Below, piece by piece: positions 25,481 through 36,545 of a stretch of 64,000 nucleotides of DNA. The position numbers and the translations under genes are program-made. Position 1 is the first letter of the stretch, and each line of letters opens with the position of its first letter. The notes beneath the pieces were generated by a model, which made no database searches, was not told the origin of the DNA, and saw only the letters and a program-made list of their open reading frames with translations. This stretch comes from Anarhynchus alexandrinus (lineage: Eukaryota > Chordata > Aves > Charadriiformes > Charadriidae), in contig VUYV01000080.1 of the NCBI GenBank assembly GCA_008711295.1, forward strand, positions 3,687,972-3,751,971, given 5' to 3'.

Positions 25481-25642
25481 GAATAAGGATAAGGATAAGG
25501 GTAAGGATAAGAATAAGAATAAGAATAAGAATAAGAATAAGAATAAGAATAAGAATAAGAATAAGAATAAGAATAAGAATACGAATACGAATACGAATAC
25601 GAATACGAATAAGAGTAAGAATAAAGATGAAGAAGAAGAAGA
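25481..25642. repeat. GAATAA hexanucleotide array with an ordered variant block
   Basis: Twenty-four consecutive hexamers fill 25,481-25,624. The order is GAATAA, GGATAA twice, GGGTAA, GGATAA, then eleven GAATAA (25,511-25,576), five GAATAC (25,577-25,606), GAATAA, GAGTAA, GAATAA. A GAA-triplet tail follows to about 25,642. Variant units at the edges and a block of five identical GAATAC units inside suggest slippage or unequal exchange that amplified single mutants. The array has no stop in the minus-strand frames, which explains the Tyr-Ser and Phe/Leu low-complexity open frames at 25,448-25,723; these are not genes. Confidence 0.95.
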
Positions 25643-28179
25643 ATTGTTATATAATATTGGTGGGGACTGAGAAACATTAAGGACACCTTGGGAAGGTGCT
25701 GGTGAGAAGAAAGCACGTGACATCTTTACCCTCGGATTGGTACCAGCAAGAGAGTTTCTCCCATAGGTGTCCAGGTGAGCTGTGCAGCCCCATGCCCTGG
25801 TAAAGCTGGATTCCTTAGCCTGTCAGAGCCTAGCCTCCCCCTTACTCAATTTTGCAAAAAAAAATATCTGTTTTCTCACTGATTTTGAAAGCCAGCTGTG
25901 ATTTACATCTCCTTCTCCAAAAGCAGTATTTTCCCATGAGAATAAATCTCTTTTCAGGTACAGGCCTGCCTCCAAAATCTCAAGATGTTTGGTTAAAGCG
26001 ACATTTCAGCCACGTTCCTTCAGCAAAAGTGACACTGAACACAATAGCAGAGGAACTGAGAGAGGGCCATATGTAGACAGGCAAGAAAATCAGACTCAAG
26101 AGCCAGTGTTGTGTGGAGCCACTTAAAGTCAAGACATATATTTTATTTCTCACCTTTCAAGCAAATACATGTCTTTTGTGTCCACTCTTTAGGGTCACAT
26201 GGAAAAGTGAAACCTTGGAGACAGGAAAGAAAGAGAAAGCAGATTATTACAGACCTCGCTGCTGTCCTGAGCAATTCTTCCTTTTTTCCATATAATGAAT
26301 TAGCTGCTTGTGCAAGAATTCGGTTCAAGTCTTAAAGCATGGTGAATTACTATTCTAATTTACCAGTGTCAGCTTTGTTTCAGCCTACTGTTAATCACTT
26401 AGTTTTGTATGTTTTACAAAACTGAGACAGATATTTATAAATATATCGTGGGGCACATAGGGGTACATCTTGCACACTTACACGTATATATTTCAATAAA
26501 TACATAGTTATTGAAATTCATCTATAAGAAACTGTGCTTCAGTTCAAATCCATCTTGTGGTCAACACCATCCGGCAATTTCGTTCCTTCTTTTTTCTTTT
26601 TCTTTCTTTTTTTTTTAAATACAGATCATCCATTCAGTTAAAGTTCTGTCAAAATCATGCAGTTGATCTAATTCCTAGTTACAAAAGTAATTACTTTGAG
26701 TTCTAGTTTGCTATAATTATACTGCTAAAGACTTTGCATACTCTAAAATATAGGGGTATGGCATTGCAGCTCCACCAAGCACCAATGCAAGTTTATGTGG
26801 CCTCTCCAGACCTCTCCTGTGCCTCGCCATATTATCACCACTTCATCTTATAAAAAGTTTATATTTGCAACTTTGTAGTTTAACATTATTTTTCCTTTTT
26901 TTAACTTGATGTTTGATGTCTCAGCATGACCGAAGGCAAATCCACCCACAGTATCATGCAAGGCAGAGGTGCTCTTTCCCCCATCACTTGGTTTTGCACA
27001 GCTTCCCTAAGCCCTGGGCTTTTCTCCCGCAGATTTCCCTCTTAGCAATTCCTTGTTTGCGTCCTCCAGGAGGGTTTGTGCTGTACATTTTCCACCACTG
27101 GATATCCTACTCTGCCCTTCCAATCTGCACGTTTCTGACAGCTTTTTTTGCTTTTAAGAACTAAAAACATAGGATCATCTTCCTCTGGCGCACTCTCACT
27201 GGCTGCTCAGTAATGAAGGAGTGGGCTCAGAATGAGCATCACAGGGAATAAACCTGCCAATGGATAGGGTAGAGATGAAAAGAAATCAAGGTCTAAGTTC
27301 ATAAGATGGGCCTGAATGATGCTGGTGGTGATAACGCATATTTGCTTGGCTGGCTCAAGCTTTCCAGATACCTTTGAAAGAGTGGGTTTATACTGCAGTG
27401 AACCTCAGAAAGGCTTTCTTGCTTGGTCTGGCTGTCATTTCCAACATGTGGAATAACACCTGTGGGTGAAACAACTTGCAGAGAAATCTGCTCATATTAA
27501 GAAAATGTAAACAAAGTTGATTAATTCAGAGCCTGAGTACTCAGCTGAGAGACGCTCCTACTGGCAAATTATCTCTCTGAGAATATAGATAAAATCCCTG
27601 CCTTGTTCCAGTCTGCTGGGTCTTACTCACAGGGATCAGTTAAAGCAAATCCCATTAGAAGGGTTCATTTGCCTTTCCTGCACAGACCTAGGTTCCCATG
27701 CACTCTGGCTTCCTGGGTCCTGGAATGTGGGATGAGGGTTTGTCGCCACACCTTTGGATGGAATTCACACCAGCTTACTCTCCTAAAATCACACCCTAGA
27801 ACTCAGACCTCATATCCTAGGATGGCCTTAAGCCGATATGATATGCATACATTCCTATTCATACAGAACAAAAGCTCAATAAAAAAATATAGAGGGGTCC
27901 AATTCAGAGTATTAGTCTTCCCTTCCCTTCATATGATTAGGTCTTTTTCACATAAAAATGCACTACAATACGTATTAAAGTCAAGGTTGTGAAAAATCAA
28001 AACACCTTTGATCAAACTTGTCGGAAATGAAACCAAAGAAAATGAATCTTAACAACCCATATTATATAAACAGATAACAAAGTACAAATGAGTGTATTCG
28101 CTGCCACCCCACTTTGCAGGATGCACATGTGTACACCTACCGCACAGTAATATACATTACTGAATAATAAATCACACTT

Positions 28180-28400
28180 TGATCCAAGTAACCCAAAGCA
28201 TTTTACAAACACTAATTAAAACTTGAAATATCTCTCTGAGGTACTTAAATAACAACGTACATAATTTGTAGGTGGCAAAAGTGAGCCAAGGGAAGGTTAA
28301 ATTAACTCACTCAGGATCAGAGGGGGAATCAGTGAAAAATCAGGAAGATGATACAAGTCTGTATCCCACACCTCTATACAAACTAAGGGAATATTTCCTT
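28180..28400 (+). repeat. MIR-like (CORE-SINE) element
   Basis: The run AAAGCATTTTACAAACACTAATTAA, then CTCTCTGAGGTAC, then GTGGCAAAAGTGAGCCAAGGGAAGGTTAA followed by AACTCACTCAGGATCAGAGGG, follows the order of MIR-type elements: CTAAGCGCTTTACA..TTAACTCATTTAATCCT..CTGTGAGGTAGG..GATGAGGAAACTGAGGC..AGAGAGGTTAAG..CTTGCC.AAGGTCACA. Divergence is high, as expected for an element active before the split of mammals and sauropsids. No coding content. Confidence 0.5.
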
Positions 28401-28779
28401 CTTGAATCTACAGAATATGAGTGTTATTGTAACTCTAAAAATGTTTTCCAGAAGATTACTTGTCAGAGTTAATTTAATTACTATGAATTCTAAGTATTTG
28501 GTTTTAAACTACTAAGTAGGCTCTATTGCATCACTGTTTCCCAATATCTCAAGACTCTTGGTGGAAAAAGCAATCCCTGCTCATAATAGAAACCACCCCT
28601 GGATCTGACTCAGTGACAACTGGGTACAACCGCGTGCGTTCTCCCGAGATGACCACTAATTGGTCCTTCATGGCAGATACCGCTGCCTCCAGGAATTTGC
28701 ATTGCATCAGACAGAAACAGAAAAACTGTGAAATAATTACAGAACAGCTAAGGGGAGAGAGTGTTGCCACAAGCAATGC

Positions 28780-28890
28780 TCTCGCCTCTCCTCCTGGGCT
28801 GCGCTGGGCTCTCCTCAGGCGGCAGCCGGGCCGGCAGAGGCGACTGCCCCACCAGCACGGCCCACGGCCCCCTCCACGGCACGGTGGCAC
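28780..28890. other. Short GC- and CpG-rich pocket
   Basis: About 110 bases are clearly GC-rich with CpGs (GCGG, GCCGGG, GGCGAC, CACGG). It is too short to be a conventional island. Several overlapping open frames on both strands cross it because of low stop-codon density. It might be a small exon or regulatory element, but no splice-site arrangement is convincing. Confidence 0.35.
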
Positions 28891-31800
28891 CACTGATGAG
28901 CTCACCCATCCTCCCCTTCTGGGGATTAACATCTTGCCTAATTGTATCTATACCTGCCCCTATGAAGTGATCTGAATTGCAAAATAGCCAAACTAAAGCA
29001 AAAAAAATTACCATCCTTATTTTCTAAGTTCCCCCCACCCGCCATTAACAGGGGTCATTCCTCAGCACCAAGCGCGGAGACAGGGGACAGCAGGAGGAAG
29101 ATCTCTGCGTGTGGAGGGGTGGCCCCTTCCATAGACAGTTTTCCACTAGAATTGTTCATAAAACTTGCACAGCGTTGGGGGCAGCTTTGTGACATTCCTG
29201 GGGTATTTAACATTATTGATCTTTTTTTGACAAATGAGTAATGTAACACGTTCATTACCATTAATCATCCTTTTTCTAATTCAGGTAAACAAGGGGTAGT
29301 TTGGTTCATGCTCAGCTATTATCTATTTTCATAATTATTTTTACAAGGATCCTGTTTGATGAAATACCGATATGTATTTATTTGGAAGAAAAATATTGAT
29401 GCTCTTTTCATTTCAGCAAAGTATTCCATAAAGGATCAACTTTCCTAGCTGTGCTATTAAAAACAAAACCAAAATATGCTATTATGCCTTAGAACCACAT
29501 TTTAGAACTGGGTCTGCTGTTTTTGGCTCTATTAGCATGGAAGTCAACAGTTAGCTTCACAACAACACCGGGTGGAGAAGAATCGCATTCCCGTCCCCTC
29601 GCTTGCCTTTGGCAGCTGGGTTGTTATTAGATGTGATTAAAACCCCCATATGTTCCCATCACCCGAGCAATCAGCTCATGGGCTGCCCGGTGCATACGCT
29701 GCTCCCAGAAGGTCCTGCTTTTCTCGGCAGGTGTTTGCTGTGGGTGTGAGCTGAGAGGACCACACGGAGACCACCTGTGGCACCGGCTTCTGCCATCCTT
29801 TCCACCGGGAAGGAACGTCGCAGTTCCCCGGCCCTTTCCCCGACTCAGCAGCATCCTCCTTCCCAGGCCAACCTCCTCCTCCTCCAACCACCCTGAAGGG
29901 GACAAAGAAACATGCAGATTGCTGTTTTCCCAATATGTCCTTCCTATTCTGATATATTTCAATAACATTAAAAGTATCTCCTCGTTATCTGCTCCAAATC
30001 TCTCTAGTTAGAATTGTCAAGAGTTGGTAATTGTTCTTCTCACACTGCGTTAGCTGGCTCCTTCCGAAACCCTTCACCTGCTTTGCTGCCTTTTCACGTC
30101 TCCTTTCAGTGGTGACTCCCGGCCCGCTCCCGCTGGCTTTTAAAGACAAGCTGATGGATTTTGAGCTGGGTTATTTCTTTTTCACGGCGATTATAGGCAG
30201 AACTATTGGAAGCTGAAACCCAGCGTTTCCAGCCCTGCTGTTGCCCGGCTCTCCCAGGAACTCTGGTGCCCCTCTGCCGACAGCTGCGATGCTACAGCAC
30301 GAGCGGTATTTGCCATGCCCCTGCCTTTCCAGTGTTTGCAGCAACGCTATTGTTAGAAAGAATGAAGGTGATATTGCTATTTTCCCTATTATTATTTTAG
30401 CGCTCTGATGCTGTTCTGCATGTACTGTTCTGACAGGTTCATCACAGAGCAATTTAAACAGAGATGTAAGGCACATTTATTTCTCCTAATGAACATACCA
30501 ATAACGCTCATGCAGTGATGACTCTGTTTCCTGAAACCAACAAACCCTGAAATAATATTGACAGGACCAATTGCTTGAAACTTTGTAGAAACAGTGTATA
30601 TTGAAGATACAAGAAGTCACACTAATAGGAATCCTGTAAGGCAAATGACTCCACAGAGGATGAAAGGTATGAAAAAAGCTCACTTGTGTTTTAAAATCAC
30701 AGTTTCAAGAATTTATCATGTCATTTAAAAGACTGAATAGAGGTAAATATTGAGATTTTTAGGGAATAAAAAGGAACTATTACTAAAGTGTACCATTAGA
30801 TAACTCAGAACTATCATTTCAATTTCAACAGCAGCCTCGGTTTCCAATAATTCCAACACCTAGTCCAAAGAATGTTTTTTTGTTAAAGGGTTCAACAAAA
30901 TTCTCTCTTATGCCCTTGAATGCAAAATAAAAAAGGTGAAATTGGCAACTCTGTTCTTCATAGCCCTCTTGAGAACATGTGAAAAGAGTGGTTGGTGGAA
31001 AGTGAATTTTAAAATTCATATAGTCATTACTGACATAAAATTCGTTCAGTTACCTAGTTCTAGTATAAAATCCTGATTATGGTGGAATCACTGTAAAAAA
31101 ACCCCACTGTGAAACACAAACTCAGTTAGCTGAGGTATGTATTAATAAATATGTGCCATAGTCTCACACCATTTTCTGGTAAAAAGAAGATTTTTAGGGC
31201 ACATGAAGGAGGTCTCCTCCACTGCCTAACCCCTCTCTGCTATCTGATTTTTTACACCGCACAGATAGTGATATTAGAATGAGAAAAAAGCAGCTTACTG
31301 CTACTTCTCGGGCCCTTGAGTGTCTGATGGCTGGTTCAGAAAAAAAAAGAAGTTTAAAAGTGAATAAATTCAGAGGAAAAAAAGCTAATAGATGATAGCT
31401 CTGAAATGGATCAGCTAGTCAAGAGAGAAAACAGGGGCTTCACCAAGCTTCAGATACCTCCTATAAGATGATGTCAGGGGAGTTTTAGAGATACTGCCTT
31501 GAAAATTAAGCTTCAAAGAGAATGACTGAGTAGTAAATCATAGAAAAGGTGGCAACTGAGGCAAGGTAGAAAAGAACTTGGCATGTCAAATAGTCAGAGG
31601 GCTGATAAGAAGTGATACAGAGAAGCTGTCCCTGACAGCTGACCTGGTCCATGCAGGTAGACTGGAAGAGATGGAGGCCACACGGCTCCTCTCCTTTTCC
31701 TGCCTGCTATTGTACCTACTATTGTGTCAGGGACACCAAATTTTGCTACTCTCATTTAGTTAAGGCAAAGACTGGAAATAAGAACCCCAAATCATGAAAC

Positions 31801-34800
31801 TGCCTTTAGAAAATGTTTTTGTTCTTGTGTCTGTAACTTTTCAAGAACAGAATTCATCTAAGAGCATCAGGTGGCTGGACAGTACTTTTGCTTGTCTCAC
31901 TTTTCAGGGATGGCAAAATAAGGAAGAAAAAAGCAGGTCTTTTCCTTCCACCTGTGTTATGTCCCTCTGATAATTAACAAAGTACTGAATAATTCCAGTC
32001 AGTTTTTTTAACATCCAGGTTGCTGTACTTTCTTCATCTAATATTGTCACTGACTGCTTTTTCCATTGCCATTAATATCTACCTATGACTGTAGACAGGT
32101 AAATAATTGCTACACATCATAATCACTTTCTTACATGATTATCCTCTAGAGATTTTGATTTTATTTGCAACAGCTTTCTGTCTTTTCACTACGCAAAGGA
32201 ACGTAGAGATAGTATAAATCTATAGGAGAAATTCAGATATATGGCATCTCTGTTAAAACATTCCCTGATTGTCTTCGGTTACCTGCTGGCTCCATTACAA
32301 CCTTTCAAAAACAAGAAATCAAAGACTAGGGAACGCTTCTCAGCTTTGTAGTGTTCATAGTGGGCTTCTTTGCAGCTTCAGAGAAGCTGCAACATTTCAG
32401 CAGTTCCTATCACTGACCTTCCCTATATTTTTTGCAGTTTCAGCTTGAAGTTTGCTTGCTTTGATATAAATCATGGCAACATTGCATCACCATGGAGCAA
32501 AATCACACTACACACTGTAACGGAGGAAGCTGATAACCTGGGCTTTGGCTGATTATTATTCTTTGCCTTGATAGAGGAAGGTACCTTCAAACTTAAAACT
32601 CCCCAGCATAGGATCCTCAGGTCTGAATAGCTTACCAGGTTATTATTTTTAAAATATTAAGACACTGGTAACCATGACAGGATTGCCAAAATACAAACAA
32701 ATTCTGTTTGGGGAAAAAAAAAAAAAGAAACTTTATGTATTGACATGTTCTCCTGTTATTCTTCTTATTCTTTCTGTTTTTAATGCAGCTGAGCCAAAGG
32801 TTTCAGGGTTGTTTAGAAAGTGACTTGTAGAGATTTCTGGGGTCATGTATATGTTCTTCAGTGCTTGTTTTCCTTATAGGGTGCTGCTCAATAGTGCGTG
32901 GTAACTTCAACAGTTTACAGTCTATTTATTTAATATTCCTGAAGAAAGAAACTTGAAAAGAAGAATAGGATTATGTGCCTGACATGTTTCCTCCACAGAG
33001 TACAACTCACTTTGGTATTATTGCAGCTACAGCAGCCAGACTTCCAAACCCAGATCTTGCTTATATGAATTTGTAATAATGATATGCAGCTTATGATGGC
33101 CTCTTTTTCAGATTTGCTTTTCCAAGCAGCCCTGTTGAAATTAAAATTGCAACTCAGATCAATTTCTGCAGGGAAATTTAAACAAAAAAAAAAAAATGAA
33201 TAAAGGAAGATTTCTTACACCTAATCGTTTATACTCCTTAAACTCACACCGTTGATTGCTGACCTCTGAAAGATGGAGAAAGTACCTGTCCCCTGAGTAG
33301 CTACCAGAGCCTAGACTTTGTCTATTGTGACTTGGTATTCAAATAGCAGATTATTTTTTTTTCCCCACACAATAATTCTCAGATGTGTTAACCAGTGAAG
33401 AGAGAAAATTGGATGTATTGTGTATCATGGAAAAAAGACCCGGTGTAGAGCAAAGACAGAGGATAAACGTTCAAGGGAGGAAAAGGATTCTTAAACATTT
33501 CCCTAAATTTCTCTTTTGGTAGTTTATATTTGTGCCTGTGAAGACAAACTTTGCACTACTTTCTGAGTTGTTAAAACTTCTACATAGTGCAAGGAAGTTC
33601 CATCTGAATAATAATCCCCGGCGACTAGCTCTTTCCAGTGGGTTAAGAGTGATTTCAGATACTTACAGTCACCAGAAAAGCTTAACAGTCAGTGTGATGA
33701 AACTTCTGAGTTTTTAGCCAGGATCTCTGTGCAGTAGGACAAGTGTACCTGAAGGTTGCTGCTGTCACCTAATAGTACATTTGGGCACAAAGGCAGGTGC
33801 CAATAGACAGAGCTTCTGCAGCTTGAGCGTGGGAGCACTACTGACCTGAAAAATCATGGGAAGTGGTCCCCGTTCTTGCAAGCAACCAGACTTTTACCTT
33901 CTACAGGCTATTGACAAATGCTTTCATATAAGGCTGTGTGGAACGTCATAATGGGATTTCATAGTATCTCCTAATATTATTTCCTCTAATAAATAAATTC
34001 TATTAATTGCCTCTAATTGCAACTCTGCAGAAACTTCAGAACAAGATTGCATAGTTATTACTATTCATATTCCTGTCACACATGTGGGTCCATGTCATAG
34101 ATCAGTGAGCCACTGTGCTTGGCATCATATGAGTCAAGGGAAAAGAAGACAATCTCTTGAGGAAAAGCTCATACAATGGTCCCTCCTGCTTAACATTTTC
34201 AGCAGAAAAGTCATAGTGCTCCACATTCCCAAATGATAAAAAAGTAAAGTCAGGTTTTGAGTCAAATTCCACCCTCATGAGTTCTTCTCCCCCCACGCCC
34301 CCCCAAAACACTAAGACACATGAAAGGAGAATCCTTAGAAAGCTTGGTAGGAGAAAACTTCTTCAGCAATTGTCTGGGAACACAAAATTCAAATGAGAAG
34401 TGGGAGACTCAGTTTAGAGGAGTACAGGTTCCCACACAAATGTCACTGCCTCGATAGGTGAAAATCTCGGGTCTGCGAGCAGATACAAGCAGGCATCAAA
34501 AGCCCAAGCTTTACTTGCTCCCGGGGCTGAGCTGTAGGGAACACCTACACATTACAAAATTGTTTTGATTTCCTCTTTCCCTTTCCCACTCTTCTGTAAG
34601 AGTACTTTACTCATTCAGGCCAGCTCTGATCCTTTTTTTCTCTTATTCTCCATCCTCTTTTGGCTTCTGGGCATCTTTAATATGCACAACAAAGTGTCAG
34701 TTTCATTACCAGCAATCTGTATTCAAGGATATCAAATTTGTGTAAATTCCACAGCATTGCACAATGTTTCCATTTAACCTGAATGAAATTCAAGTGCAAA

Positions 34801-35619
34801 TGAGGTGTTAGTCATTCATGAATAGAACCCTTAATGTGTAGACATGTTTTTTTAAGGTGAATTTAGTACTCGGCAAAAGGTGCCAAATTGACAACACTGA
34901 AAACTGAAGTCCTCTATGAATTCTTGTAAAAGGGATGATGGGGGAAGGCAAGCCACGCTGCTGCATATAAGTCTGCTGATAACTAGCACTAGAGATGGAA
35001 AGATAATTCAAATATTGTGTCCCTTTAAGGCTTCACTCTCTGTAGAGGGAGTATTAGTCCCTACACGAATCTAGTGGGTTTTGTGACACCAAATTTCAGG
35101 GTATGGAAAAACTGAGAAATGCAGAGCTCCAAATCATTTCACTTAAGGCACTCTGTAATGAGATCTAATCAACTTTGAACACCTACGGGTGAAATTCCCC
35201 CTCCTTCCCATGGATGGATTTTTGTTATACTCCCAGGACAGTCTCCAATTTGTTACTGTTAAACAAGTGATGTCATCCCCAACTAACCAAAATGATTGGA
35301 AGTGCTAGAAATGAGTATTACAGAAAAGGCTGAAACAGTATGTTCATATTGAAAATACCCAAGACTGCTTTTTAAACACACACATAATCCTGCAGCGTAA
35401 ATGACACCCAGCCCCGGGATAGGTACTGACTGGCCACAGAAAGAAAGATCTTTCACTCACTTATTGTGGTGGATGTGGCAAATCCCATCCTGCAGTTTCT
35501 CACCTGTACAGCGTAGGCTGTAACTAACCCGAGCTCAAAGGGATTTGACGTGTATGAAGAAAAGGTTGTACACAAGAACAATATATTTTATCTAAATATC
35601 TTCTATACGACCTACACTC

Positions 35620-36545
35620 AGGCAAAACGCAGTTCTGCGTTTACAAAATATAGGATGTTGAGGACAAAGACTGACTGCCAAGAATTGCAGGGGGACCTTA
35701 CAGGGCTGCATGGTTGGTCAATAAAATGGTGGCTGAAATTCACTATGAATAAAGAAAGACTGACGCACACGGGAGAAAGTCTTAACTTCAAATATGAGTG
35801 AATAGGTTCTGAAATCACAATTGTAATTCAGCAATAAGAATACATGATAGATCCAAGGAAGAATTAGGTCAGTGCTCATTATCAGTCGAAGCAGCAAATA
35901 AACTGTTATGAATTTTTAGGAGGGAATAGAAATAAACCAGAAGCAAACACTGTGCCTTTGAGTAAATCTATGATTCACCCACATTTTGAGTACTTGTGCA
36001 GCTCTGGTCTCATTTCTAAAGGGATATGGTCAAACCTGAAAAGGCCAACAAGGATAATGCACATATGTACAAAGAACTGGGTATGCAGGACAATGCAGCT
36101 TGGAAAAGACAACCAAGAGAGAATGCACCAGTCTAACCATGAGCAGCCAGAAAAGCATGAAAAGGCGTTGATTACCATGGCATTGGTTGTTCACTGTCTC
36201 TCCCAGTACAGAGATATAGGAGGCAACAAACAAAATCCAGGTAGAGAAAGAAAGTTTGAGCACTGGTGAGCAAACCTTTGGAACTCACTGCCAAAGGCTG
36301 CCCGGGACGCACAGGGATTGCAAGGGAAAACTGGCCAAATGCACAGAGGAGACATTCTTTGAAGTTTACTGCAAGAAACACATCCAGCTCAGGAAATACC
36401 CTGAGCTGAAAACTGTTGGAGGCTGAGGAGCACAGGCAGTAGCAATATGCTACCATTGTCTGACTGAGCATCTACTGTCAGAGGCAGGACACTGGACTAG
36501 ACGAGTCTTAACCTGACCCAGTAGGACTATTTCTATGTTCTTGTG
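35620..36545 (+). mobile_element. Old CR1 LINE fragment, about 0.9 kb
   Basis: The plus strand keeps the order of CR1: a decayed DLTGLHGWSIKWW/FTMNK-type stretch (CR1 usually reads LDRL..W..KWLMKFN) near 35,690-35,760, then a SMIHPHFEYLCSSGLIS stretch at 35,970-36,020, equivalent to the RPHLEYCVQFW motif. Next comes a WNSLPKAARD-like stretch near 36,275-36,310 and the terminal 3' UTR ACTGTCAGAGGCAGGACACTGG..CTAGACGAG..CTGACCCAGTAGGAC ending near TTCTATGTTCTTGTG at about 36,545. Frame breaks and stops are numerous, so it is long inactive. It belongs to an older subfamily than the copy at 18,658. Confidence 0.75.

Larger units (their letters stand above)
25643..35610. other. Unique non-coding sequence with one MIR-like element
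   Basis: No gene is supported in these 10 kb. The longest frame, 28,526-28,975 (149 codons, plus), overlaps two minus-strand frames across a GC-rich pocket at about 28,780-28,890, where stop codons are scarce by composition. The frame at 27,603-27,992 (129 codons) has no recognised domain. A MIR-like SINE lies at about 28,180-28,400. The interval 29,500-30,420 is moderately CpG-bearing and unique. A-tracts occur at about 32,707-32,721 and 33,184-33,196. Confidence 0.6.

Noticed and set aside
25448..25723. Minus-strand open frames with long Tyr-Ser or Phe-Leu repeats.
   Set aside because: They are translations of the GAATAA hexamer array, open in several phases, with no non-repetitive coding part.
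28526..28975. A 149-codon open frame.
   Set aside because: It owes its length to a GC-rich pocket; frames on the other strand are open over the same bases.
33585..33620. GGAAGTTCCATCTGAATAATAA resembles the CR1 GGAAGTTCCATCTAAACATG motif.
   Set aside because: Match is limited to about 20 bases with no CR1 order on either side.
35180..35245. GGGTGAAATTCCCCCTCC followed by TTTGTTATACTCCCAGG, resembling a sauropsid interspersed repeat.
   Set aside because: Similarity too short and interrupted to annotate.
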